Shown here: one piece after another, positions 46,885 through 57,125 of the stretch
How the letters are laid out: each line of letters starts with the position of its first letter
Numbering within the stretch: position 1 is the stretch's first letter
NCBI GenBank assembly: GCA_036346225.1
Contig: JARFIW010000884.1
Span: 1,302,001 to 1,366,000, forward strand
Direction: 5' to 3'
Source: Platerodrilus igneus
Taxonomy: Eukaryota; Arthropoda; Insecta; Coleoptera; Lycidae
Length of the DNA stretch: 64,000 bases
Notes under the pieces: model-generated
What the model saw: only the letters and a program-made list of their open reading frames with translations
Database searches by the model: none
Told to the model about the DNA's origin: nothing
Position numbers and translations under genes: made by a program

Positions 46885-47640
46885 AATAGTTTACCATCCT
46901 AACATTATTCTACTGTTACATTCCTTTTGTTCATCTTGTCATTGCCCATCCTACTCCTTTTCACGACTGCTTTTTCAACTGTTCCTATTTCATAGGCGTA
47001 CAGTGCTATGCTCCACACATATGCTTCCGACACTTTCGTCCTTATTTCTATGTTTGTTGTCTTCGAACATAAGCTCTGCTCTTTCTTGTTAAATACAGTT
47101 CGGTTCCCCTTCTATTCTTTTGTAGATCTATACCCTATCTCACCGATATTCAGTGGTACGTAAAGGGCGATAAGCAGCCTGTGGCTTTCAAGATACCCCA
47201 ACACTTGAACATTTGCCGAATTAATAGTTTTCCAATAAATCCTTTTGCACAATCAAGATTAGTTGAAAATATTGCACAACCAACACTTGTAGTTGTTTCT
47301 AATAATCGTCAAGTCTAAGGGCAACTACTTTCCTGTCTGCTTCTCCTACTGCCCCTATTTCATAGACTCTGACACTTTTGTTCTTGTGTCTATGTTTGTT
47401 GTCTTCGAACATAACCACTGCTCCTTCTTGTTAGACAGTTTGGTTTCCGCTCGATTGTTTTGTAAATATATAGCCTATTTCACCGATATTCAGTGTTATG
47501 TGAAGGGGGTTAAGCAGCCTGTGGCTACCAAGATCCCCAACTCTTGAACATTTACCGAATTAATAGTTTTCCAGTAAATTCTTTCACACAATTAACATTA
47601 GTTGAGAGTATTGCAAAACCAACACCTGTAGTTGCTTACA
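46885..47640 (-). pseudogene. RTE-like LINE, two extra 3'-linker units
   Basis: On the minus strand the family linker (GTAGTTGTTTCTAATAATCG in plus, then the GTGTTGGGG...ACCACAGG block, then GGGGAACC-AACTGT, AAGAAAGAGCAG, GACAACAAACATAG) appears twice, at about 47590-47320 and 47310-46960. Each is followed by a short relic of the ORF segment starting near GTGTGGAGCATAGCACTGTA. Together with the copy upstream this makes three successive 3' units in one direction. No intact reading frame. Confidence 0.7.
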
Positions 47641-48320
47641 ATAACATCCGATTTTTAGTACAATTATTTCTTTCGTCATAAGGTTTTTGTTTTGAAAATA
47701 CATTAATTTCTATTCTGAGCTAATCTGCACATTTCCCTGAAATTCCCACAGCCTACATCTTTGACTATCTGTATTCAATAGTCTAACCTAGCACTACTTC
47801 TCACTCTCTTTTTTCCTATCTCTGCTTCTAATATATTCCGCACTATTCCCTCATGCCTTAGTATGTGATCTATCATCCTATCTCTCCTATTTTTTTACTC
47901 TTTTCCACATATTTCTTTCTTCCCCCACCATTTCTAGAATCTCTTTGTTCTTAACTTTGTCTGTCGCTGATATCTTCTTCATACGTCTATAGCACCACAT
48001 TTCAAAGGCTTCTATCTTTTTCCTGTCCGCTTCTCTTATTGTCCAAATATCACAGTGCTGTGCTCCACACACATGGTTTAAGCAATCTTTTCCTTGTTTG
48101 TGTGTTTGTTGTCTTTGAACATAATAATTGCTTTTTCTTGTTAAATGCAACACGGGATTGCGCTAATCTTTGTTTTATATCTTTTGTACTCTTCACATCT
48201 TGTGTTATTTGACTTCCTAGTTAGCAGAAATCTTTAACCTCTTATAAGTTTTCGTTTCCTATTTGAATTCTGGTTTTCGACATATTTACCCCTCATTTAC
48301 ATACTAGTACTATAGTTTTA
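47641..48320 (-). pseudogene. RTE-like LINE C-terminal region
   Basis: Minus-strand reading: INKDKTIVLVCK near 48310, QIGNENL then EVKDFC, AFNKKSNYYVQRQQT (48153-48100), then ADRKKIEAFEMWCYRRMKKI, LEMVGEERNMWKRVK (to 47887) and DHILRHEGIVRNILEAEIGK, QIVKDVGCGNFREM (to about 47745). Fairly well conserved blocks but with frameshifts near 48080 and 47880. It is joined directly to an endonuclease fragment, so the RT palm is deleted. Confidence 0.8.
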
Positions 48321-48620
48321 TCTTTGTTAATATTCATTCCGTATTACTACTGTATTCACCGGTTTAGATTCTAATCGTTCTTTTGTAGGTAGTTTTCTAC
48401 ACATTGTCCTATCTTTTTTTTTCACACTCGAATTTTCTTCCTCTGATCCTGTGTGAATTACTCTAAAGTTTCCGCTCCAAAAATCCCCTGCTGCCGGCCA
48501 CCGAACTTTGCTGATCCCTACTATGTCTAATGCTAACATATCCATTTCTAGTTTACCTACTTGCTTCATACTTCTGACATTTCACGCTCCGACTTGCCGA
48601 ATGTTCCCGACTCTTTTTCT
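48321..48620 (-). pseudogene. RTE-like LINE endonuclease fragment
   Basis: Minus-strand ORF 48569-48327 begins at SMKQVGKLEMDMLALDIVGI followed by SKVRWPAAGDFWSGNFRVIH and TGSEE. In the frame just before the ORF, NVRS precedes it. This is the first quarter of the AP-type endonuclease (NVRS...GKL...LGISEVRW), with the catalytic E of SEVRW replaced by K. It then passes without a break into sequence belonging to the RT thumb, indicating an internal deletion. Confidence 0.75.
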
Positions 48621-49020
48621 ATACTTCCCGAGCAGATCCTCCGAAGTAGTCCCCTTCGGGAGATTCGAATGGGGTACTATTTTAACGCCGGAATTTTTTA
48701 CCCCAGAGATGCCATCATTTTTAATAACAATTTAAGTACACCGTGTATTTTGTAGGTAATGTGGTGGTTTCCTGTTGCCATCCACATTGCGGTAGTGTGT
48801 CGAAGAATGCCATACCGACCCCTATGGTCTTTGCCACTCTAAGTACCGATAAAGCTGTTGCCCTCTTTCGGGGACCTGTCTTCGTCTGGTTTCTCACTAG
48901 AGACCTCACTACGTTGTTTGAACCTGTCGTTCGGTTTTTTAGATCACTGGAACTCTCAAGCCGTTCTACCCGTTCTAGTAGTCTAGAGCCTTTTCAAGGT
49001 GCAGGTCCATTCAGAACAAA
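48621..49020 (-). mobile_element. Probable 5' region of the same RTE LINE
   Basis: GC-richer than the surroundings and directly upstream (minus sense) of the endonuclease start. It contains blocks such as TCGAATGGGGTACTATTTTA and a GTGTCGAAGAATGCCATACC patch. Its long ORF (48743-49153, 136 codons, plus) lies antisense to the LINE and is not proposed as a gene. Where the element's 5' end lies cannot be fixed. Confidence 0.45.
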
Positions 49021-49927
49021 TTCTTATAATAATCAGATAAAAAAAACGCTGCAAATCAGGCTTATTTGCCAATTAATCAACTCATTTTTATTTTGTTTAA
49101 ATGCATTTTTATTCATCTCTTGTTTGAAAATATGGCGCGCGATTGTTAATTAGTGCCACTATACATTTTGACTTCGTATGTATTAGCTCTTGAATAAACA
49201 AATGAAGGATTATAGTATGAATGTAAAAATTCGTTCAGTTTTTGCTATTTCTAAAGTAGGAAAATCAAACAATCACTACAGTTATTTAATTTTATGTTGT
49301 AAGCTAGAAAATGCTAAACTTACATGCCCATTTGTCACAAAGCCCAAAATTTAGAAAAAGTAACATAAGCCAATAGATGAGAATTGAGAGGAATTATTAG
49401 CTTGACTCGTGTGTTCTGTGGAGTGGTGCTCTTGAAAAGGAATCGTTAGATTCTCATGTCACAATCACAAATAGACCTGTAGAATTATGCGTGGTGGTTT
49501 TAGAAGGAAGCTTATTTGATAAAATAAATAATGAAGTAAATGAAAAGGAACTATGACTGTCTGTAGAAGTTCTAATTTTTGTTTTACGTCAAGGAACTTT
49601 TAACTTTTGCTTTCACCATAAGAAAAAACGTGGTATAAGAAGTAGAAAATATATTTCAATAGTACGCGCAAATCACCGAAATGATGAGTATTGATGTGAA
49701 GTGTGCGTGAAAACCATGGGAGTTTATTTATAAAAAGATACAATGCACCTATCCTAATTGTCCTTAGAGAAAGGTGGTATTTTGCATGGATCAAGATTTG
49801 GTGCAGTATATCATCCGAAGCGTAGAAAAACTTCATTTCAGCGAAAAAACTGAGCATATTATAAAAATTTTGAACATTTTAGCAAAATATCTTTTATCAG
49901 CCATTGAAATACATTCGAAAACTAGTA
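49021..49927. other. No gene seen
   Basis: AT-rich; the 85-codon ORF 49600-49857 (minus) has no motif. Confidence 0.4.
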
Positions 49928-50320
49928 AAATGAGGTTCTGTTAATAAATTTTGATTTGCCTGGAAGGGGTGGGGACCCCGTGACAATATAAGGGTGCATC
50001 GCCTAACTGCAGTGGCGTGGGAGTAGGTTCCTATGTGAAAATTTATAAAAGAAAATTGTAAAATTCGAAATTAACACAATAGAAAAAAAATACGTAAAAT
50101 GTTTAAAATAGAACAACTACGTTATAATAATCACTTACTCTAAAAGACTTACTCTACTGTCATAATTGAAGGACGCTAAACCGTCTATCCCAGCAATTCT
50201 TCCGATAATTATAATTACACCGAAGAGTTATTCTGCAAAGGCCTAATAAGCTTCTGGTTTCATAAATTTTATCACGTTATACGTTACCTTTCTCTAAAAT
50301 ATCTTAACGCTTATAAAAAT
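49928..50320. repeat. Dispersed repeat family F, copy 2
   Basis: Collinear with 37868-38240: GATTTGCCTGGAAGGGGTGG, AGGGTGCATCGCCTAACTGC, AGTGGCGTGGGAGTAGGTTC, ACTACGTTA, CCCAGCAATTCTTCCGAT and a TACCTTTCTCTAAAAT end. A possible partial third unit at 50545-50610 has GGACGTTAAACC...TACCAGTAATCC against GGACGCTAAACC...CCCAGCAATTCT here. Confidence 0.6.
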
Positions 50321-52439
50321 ATTTGGTCAAATTAATTAAATTCGAAAAATAGAATGCAACTTCTTATTAAGACTCCATCAGTGGAGTAACTGTAACTCAT
50401 TTACAGATGTGTTTGTTTTCTTAATTTTTAAGTAAATTCAAATAACATTCAGGTTTATTAACAGTAAATAACTTCAATATAAATACAATTACACTTTTTT
50501 TAAAAGAGAAACCTAAATTTCTTAACCTCACTCTGGATAGGATTTGCTAGAAATCCTAGAAGGACGTTAAACCTAATCTACCAGTAATCCTATCATCATT
50601 CCAAATTTTCACGTTTCCCATATTAAATTACATGATATTTGTAAACCCAATTTTTGGAAATATCGTTAATAACAAACATAGCAAACCGCTAAATACTAGA
50701 TTTTCTTTCTATCTTTTCATTCAAAATAATTTCTTAGTTTTTAAAATGATAACATTATGTTTAAATTTAACCAACACTCGTTCCGCCCGTAAATAATCGA
50801 TTAATAAAATGATCATTTTACTTTAAATAATTTTCTATTACATAAATACAAACAATAGACGTCTTCAATTCACAAATACATAATTAATAAATTTAAACGT
50901 AAAAGTTCACACATTACTCGCGGTTTATTCTAATTTCTTAAATCCCGGAATGTTCAGAGATTTTCAGTAATTCAATTCGAGCTAACCCAACACCTTTCAC
51001 TCAACACAATCCACTAATTTGAGCCATCATCGCAGGTAGCCCTTTTATTACGGCGCACATGAGTTTTTAAAATTCCACGCACGGTTAACTTTTTTACCAA
51101 ATCCGCAAGTAAAGTTTTGCAAAAGCTGGCATCTCATTTGAATATTTCTCTTTAGTGAAAGTCAAATTACATCTTGAACATAGTTTCGTTCAACGTTACT
51201 TTTAACTTAACCTCGTATCAACACCCAACCACGCTGTCACTTCCGCCTTGTTACGTCCTTGTATGACTACATTTTTAATGTTTTCTCATTACCGTCTTGC
51301 GAATAATAATTTATTCGTTTTTCCATCGGATCTAATTATGGTCATTTAATTCCCCTTTTTTTCCCTTCAGTCGGGGTTTATAGGAGTGTTCCTTTTGGGT
51401 TTATGGAATGAATTGCGGGAAAGTACTTGCGGTATCATGTGATTTACATAGGTGTACGTTCGTGTTTTTTTCTCTTCAGCAATATAAAATGTGTTCATTG
51501 TAGCATATTGTATGAAATGATAACATCATCTGCAATCTGATACTCTTAAATTTTACTACTTACCGGCTGGGTTTTTACATTGTATTGTAAAATATGATTA
51601 AAGTGTATCTGGGGAATTTTTTCTGTGTAACATTAATATTAATGTATCATACTAAAGTATGTAAAATATTTCTATATTTGAGATGCATATTAATGAATTC
51701 ACTGTAATTTGCTTCATAATTCTAAAGTTTTCTTAAATCGCGTGAATCCGCTATGAAAATTTACTAAAGTAAATATTTTGTTTGTCGTTTCGTGGTTTAA
51801 AATAATTTATGACCGTCTCTTCCGGTCCAATATGTATTTAACAGAGATATAACAATGTTTTCGCGGATTTTAGTTTTATGATTTTACAGACCTAACACAA
51901 TTTATTGTAATGTTTTGCGCACTGCACACTGTTATTCCTGAAATCAGAATATACAGGGTATATCAATATTAAGTTATCCGTTTAAGATTAGTTTTCCTCT
52001 TCTTTCTTTCGGTTTTTATTTACCGTAACGTCCAGCGTTATAGTAGGACATCGCTAGATGCCATACTCTCGAACAAGTTTTCAATGTTTGAGTATCTATT
52101 AGCTTCAATTTATCTCTAATCGAGAATTATGGAGTGACGTAAAAAAAAGGTGCTCAGGAAACGTTTCGTTAAAACAATCTATGTATTGGAGCCAATGTTT
52201 TAAGTACTGTGAAATTCGTTTACAACATAATTTTGCCAAAGTTTGACTAATACTATGCGCAAAATGAATGTTTAACGTTATTAAAGCAAAAACGCGGTAT
52301 CCCCCAATAGTAAACTATCAAAATGTTTTAGTATTGAATATCATGAATTAAACACTTGAATAAGCATTGCAATGCTTGCGTTTTAAAACGATGTTTTAAC
52401 TCTGATCCGATAAGTTCTTCGTGGAGTTTCCCACTTGTA
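50321..52439. other. No gene seen
   Basis: 2.1 kb of AT-rich DNA with no motif apart from the weak family F trace at 50545-50610. Confidence 0.4.
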
Positions 52440-53400
52440 TAAAGGTAGCACCTCATTTTTAGCACCACAAGTTTTACCGATAGTTCTGTTTACATCCACA
52501 ATAGTTCTGTTCCTGATAGGTTTTATCAATAGTTTCATCAAATTAGTTAAATATATAACAAGTTGAAGATATGACGTGCTAACTTTATAAAGCATCGTAA
52601 CTTCTCAAACGAACCCTTCAAGCACAAGATTTTATAGTCCCAGAATAGTTGTACAGTTCCTGATACATTTTAGTAGAAGTTCTGGTTTCTACCTATTTTT
52701 AAACAAATTTTGAAACTTTTCGTAAGCACCGCAAGGGTATAACATCTGTTTGCAGTATTTTTCAACTTAATTTTTGGTATATTCGTATAGCTCTACAGTA
52801 GTTCTGGCGACATAGGTGGGTTTTATCGATAGTTCCGGTTTTTCTCTTTTTTTTTAACATTTTAGAATCTTAACTCCATTGCCGCATTACAAGAGTCGAC
52901 TTTTTCAACCTATTGTTTGTCATATTTCTAGACTTCTACTATAGTTCTGACGTCTTGGTTGAGTTTCATCAATAGTTCCAGTCTCTTTTCATTTTTCTAG
53001 CATTTTCGAAACCTAACATCAGTAAGAGTAAAATAACACTGCCGGATTTTTCAATTTACTCTCTGATATATTCCTATAGTTTTACAATAGTTCTGACGCC
53101 ATAGTTGGGCTTCATCGATAGTTCCGACCATTCTCTATTTTTGAACATTTTTGAAACTTAACATCAGCACCATACTACCAGAGTAAAGTATTAGTTTGCA
53201 GGCTTTTTCAACGTAATTTTTCGTACATTCATATACATGTACAATACTTCTGACTATGTAGATGGGTTACGTTGATAGTTCAGGCCATTCGCTGTATTTT
53301 TAACATTTGCAGTAGGGTTAAGTTAAGTTTCGAAAATGTTAAAATATAGAGAAATGCCGGAACTATCGATGAAACCCACGTCAGAAATAGATTTTTAGCA
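52440..53400. repeat. Degenerate tandem array, about 150-bp period, with a terminal inverted unit
   Basis: A block of the form ATAGTTCTGACG...CATAG-TGGGTTTCATCGATAG followed by TTCC recurs. The anchor AGTTC/AGTTTC appears at about 52531, 52678, 52831, 52974, 53120 and 53277, at spacings of 143 to 157 bp. Between anchors each unit has TTTTTGAACATTTTTGAAAC, AACATCAGCACC and TTTTTCAAC blocks. At 53335-53395 the block occurs in reverse complement (CCGGAACTATCGATGAAACC), so the array ends in an inverted half-unit. The 70-codon ORF at 52383-52595 lies across the first units and is not conserved. Confidence 0.75.
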
Positions 53401-54317
53401 GAAAAAATCTCTCTACTGCTTAAAAGGTTATGTTTTTGAGCACTTGCGGATGTGAAGTATCAAATTAGAGATTTTAGTTCATCTTCGGTACTTCAAGTAA
53501 TTATAGGTTCTGCAACCTTACAGTTTTTAGATTTCAATGTGGTGCCTGTATTGGTAAGTTATAATTTTTTAATATTAGATTCATTTACTACACAATGGAA
53601 AGCATGCTAAGATCTTGTACCGCACCAGGGTGTCCTTTTACTAAATTTCGTTTTGAAATACATTTTCGTTTGTTGTAACGGCACACCACAGGTCACCATT
53701 CGTATATGCTAGACCTTCAACAAGGTTGGTATGATGTTTCTCGGGTCCAGAATTAGTGCGTTCATTTCTTTACTACTCAAAACGCTAGAAAATTGCTTTG
53801 TTTTGGCTTCTTTCATGTCGCCATCTACATTGAAGGTGTTAAATGCTCTGTTTTTGATGCGCTGAATTTAACTACAGGGATGATTCTTTCACATCTTCAT
53901 CATCAAAGTTGCGAGGCATTAGTACTTTTATTTTGGATCAATTAATGGTTTTATATCATTCCATCATTTTGTCACCTTTCGATAGTTTTTTGGAGTAAGA
54001 AAAAATAAAATTTTTAAAATCGACGAACGCATACGGTTTTTACTAATCTACATAGATCAACAAGTTATAGTTAACTCTGTAAAATTTTGACAACGTATTA
54101 ATTTAAAAATGTGATTGATGTTGTTTACTTCTTAGTGTCTTTTAAAGTTGTATGTAGACTGTTTACATTGCATTAATCTCTCGATGTGTTTAATAATAAT
54201 TAGTTTACTGGAATATTAAGGCTTTCGGGATCTTGACATAACAGCAAACCCTTGAACCAAAACGCTTACCATATTGCCGGCAGTTGTTAGAATACAGATG
54301 AAGACTAAATAAGAACT
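53401..54317. other. No gene seen
   Basis: AT-rich with no motif or repeat that I recognise. Confidence 0.4.
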
Positions 54318-54324
54318 TGAAGAT

Positions 54325-54453
54325 ACTCCCTGTATGTTTGTTGTGGTTTGTTTTGTATTCTTCTTAATTCTTCTTGGGTATTAAACCACTCAGAGTTTTT
54401 AAAATTGTGTTTATTTACGTTTGGATCCATGATCTAGGATCGTTGTCAATTAA
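54325..54453 (-). repeat. Dispersed repeat with hammerhead-like core, copy 2
   Basis: Minus-strand copy of the repeat at 6737-6850, in direct orientation with the one at 54828-54920. Reading on the minus strand from 54450: TTGACAA, stem half GATCC, loop TAGATCAT, stem half GGATC, then CAAACG, then AAATAAA. A hammerhead core needs CUGANGA, a stem II and GAAA; this copy differs at two bases in the first box and one in GAAA but keeps the stem perfectly. Confidence 0.55.
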
Positions 54454-54827
54454 GAAAAAGAACTTGAAGAAATTTAAAAAGCCATGTACTGATGTTTTAA
54501 ACGCCTAACACGGCTACGACGTTATTTATTTCAATAGTGATGTTAGTAGAGTATTTGTATCATCTGATGGACAACCACGCTTCGAATCGTAAATGTTGGT
54601 GAAATAGCAACTTTTTATTTTTGAAGCTATTCTCTTCCCCGTAAATCCAAAAATCGACCTTCAGTTTTCCGGATTAAATTTTTTTGATATTTTTTGCTGT
54701 TTAACTCTGAAAATCGAGAACCCGTTTCTAGAAATTTTTTGGACATGCAGTATATATTATTAGATAGTTTTATTTTAAAAAATTTTCTTGAATTTTTAAT
54801 CTGAGACCAACTGATATGTTTTATTTT
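54454..54827. other. Spacer between two hammerhead-like repeats
   Basis: AT-rich, no ORF. The two flanking repeats are direct and about 490 bp apart, which is the layout expected of a Penelope terminal pair or a retrozyme-like element. Confidence 0.4.
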
Positions 54828-54920
54828 TCTTGATCTTCTTTGGGAATGAAACCACTCATAGTTGTTGAAATCGTTTTTATTTACGTTTCAATCCATGACC
54901 TGGGATCATTGTCAAAATAA
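54828..54920 (-). repeat. Dispersed repeat with hammerhead-like core, copy 3
   Basis: Minus strand from 54915: TTGACAA, GATCC, loop CAGGTCAT, GGATT, then GAAACG followed by TAAATAAAAACG. The GAAA box is intact, stem II pairs (one G-T), and a short stem III (CGT with ACG) can form after it. The TTGACAA box would be CTGACGA before two C-to-T/G-to-A changes. Best of the three copies. Confidence 0.6.
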
Positions 54921-56039
54921 TAAAAAATTTTAAGTTTGGCATTTATGACACAAATTGAAGGTGACTTTGATTTATTAATCTTTGATATATTTGGTTTGAA
55001 TACATTAAATGAAAATTTTATAGGTTAGAAGAATGAGTGCCTTCAATTTGTGTTGCGTCCTGGAAGCGACTTTGTGGTAGCTAATATGCTTAACGTGAAA
55101 TCAGCTGATTAATTTCTATATAGTTAAATTTCATATAAATGCAATAACTCGAGAATTGGAAAACATTTTCTAACATGTTTCTATTTTACGATTGAAAGGA
55201 TGGTTATTAAAGAAGTGTGCGAATACGTTACCATAAGGCTTAAGCAGTCGTTTTTTATATTTAGCTTAAAACAATTTATCATTATAATCGGTTAATTTTT
55301 ACCAAATTATGTATTTGTGCAAGTGTGTCCAGCAGTCTAGCTAAGCAGATACTTGCTTAATTAATTTAGTTACTGCAACCGTACAGACACTGGCTTAGAC
55401 CATCATACCGGATAAAGACTTGCCAGTTCTAGAAGCGGTAGTTAGTGCAAATGCAAGATGAAAGAAACTGTCAACGTTTTGACTTACCCCGAAAACTTAT
55501 CTGAACCGGAAAACTCAGGTTGCGCTAGAATAACAGTGGCATAAGCAAATGCGACCAGGTCTAAATTCGTTCAATTGCCACAAATTCAAGATAATTATTA
55601 CCACTCAAGGAAAATACAACCTTTTAAATTAGGAACCAAATACTTAAAAATGCAAGGTAAGTGATACTTCGTCTTATTTTTTACTGGATGATTCAAAGAT
55701 AGCAAATGTATTTTTCGTGTTTCCTGTGGGAAAGAACATATGAAAATGTATAAGAATGAAGGTTGATTATGTAGGAATATGCAAGCAACCATAGTCCCAA
55801 CAAACTGACCAAAAAGCACACAGCATACAAATAAATAGCATGCCCGTATAAAACGCCCCTCAAACTGTAATGGGCTAGAAACAAAAATAAAACCATCTGA
55901 GCGTACAACACATAGAAACCTCAGTATAAAAAGAGCTGTAAACACTAGAGCAAATCACTTCTTGTTGTTCTGTCTTTAAGAGAGCTACCAAACTTCTTGG
56001 AGGACACTTGGAATAGTGCAGTACAGAAATCATCAAGCT
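54921..56039. other. No gene seen
   Basis: AT-rich. The 115-codon minus ORF at 55598-55945 is hydrophobic with no family motif and overlaps a second-frame ORF of 72 codons; probably chance. Confidence 0.35.
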
Positions 56040-56480
56040 CATCGTGCACTAAGGCTTTTCCTTCAGATTATGTCATTGTGACCACCAAATCTAATGGAAT
56101 TAAATGAGGTGAACTCTCACAACACTACAGGCAGGATCCCTATACAGCTTGGACCCGCACCACTTCCAAAGACAGGGCTCTCAGGATCATCTGCTAACGC
56201 ACGTGACGCCAACCAGTACGCCAGGACTGGGAACATTACGCTATAAGGACCCTTCAATTTTTAAAAGCCATTGAAGCCGCCGTATGTCAGCGTTCTATTA
56301 CCAGCCGCTAGGATGGAAGCTATGGAAATCCGATTGCAATCACCGCCACGAGGACTTGCACTGCATCCAGCGTAAGTCGAGCCAGGGCTGTCCACAATCA
56401 TGGACATTTTCACCTACACGACACCGAGCCCCAGGTGTTCATCGTGAAACCGTAACATGCACATCTTCAAAATAGAACTT
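56040..56480. other. GC-richer block of unknown origin
   Basis: Clearly richer in G+C than its flanks. Several plus-strand frames look partly coding: a frame with QFLKAIEAAVCQRSITS near 56260, and a 63-codon ORF (56284-56475). I recognise no domain. It may be a gag or ORF1 relic of a LINE. Confidence 0.35.
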
Positions 56481-56861
56481 GTTCCGCAACTTGACAAATT
56501 AAGGTGCTTTCGGTCTTAGTGTTAAAGACATTTACAATTTAATTATGCACATAAGGACTTTTAAATATTTCCTATGCGTATTATACATTTAATGTGATAA
56601 TGTATAATAAGTTCATATCAATATTTTAACTCTGTTACTAGGAGGCATTGACAGGATGACCCCATATAATCAGAACACCACAGTTAGAATAAAATCACTA
56701 ATTAATGGAAGTACGAAGGCTCTTTAAACATTGCAAGTAAAAAATGTGCACCGAAATTCCTTTTAAAAAGGGGAAGAACGCGTATTCCATTCTTTTGGAA
56801 TCAATTTTGCAAGTATCTCTTCTGTAACATTTGGGGCGCTTCTCGCACTTACTACATGAGA
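56481..56861. other. No gene seen
   Basis: AT-rich, motif-free. Confidence 0.4.
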
Positions 56862-57125
56862 GACATTTGATTTTTTTCCCAATACTCCATCTGAGTGTAC
56901 TATTGACCAGGGACGCGAGTTTTTTTACATGTATGCATGTATGTATTTCAAGTAAGGTATGGATTCTTAGCGTGTGTGATAACACTCACACACGGATCCT
57001 ACATTTTACATCTCGTCTAAACAAGGGCGTGTCCTACATTTTTCAAGCGGTCCGTGTCGGGATTCGAACCCGGGAAATTGAGCATAGTAGTCACACGCAT
57101 ACTAACTACGTCACACAGCCACCTG
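56862..57125 (-). mobile_element. tRNA-derived SINE, copy 4
   Basis: B box on the minus strand (plus GGGATTCGAACCC, 57059-57071), a recognisable but mutated A box (GACGTAGTTAGT on the minus strand near 57110) and the GACTACTATGC anticodon-arm region. The body has GCTTGAAAAATGTAGGA, TGTGTGTGAGTGTTATCA and TACCTTACTTG, with an ATACATAC simple repeat replacing part of the middle. Ends near the ATTGGGAAAAAAATCA block. Confidence 0.8.

Noticed and set aside
48743..49153. 136-codon plus-strand ORF
   Set aside because: It is antisense to the 5' region of an RTE LINE and has no domain; low-complexity Ser/Arg/Phe stretches.
52440..53400. CRISPR array
   Set aside because: Repeats are about 150 bp, diverged, and internally continuous with no short conserved repeat and unique spacer alternation; the genome is eukaryotic.
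54560..54605. Third hammerhead-like motif on the plus strand (CTGATGG ... GAATCG)
   Set aside because: No complementary stem II could be drawn and GAAA is absent, so it is too weak.
55598..55945. 115-codon hydrophobic ORF as a membrane protein gene
   Set aside because: Two overlapping minus frames are open for a similar length, codon choice follows local AT content, and no start context, splice sites or motif support it.
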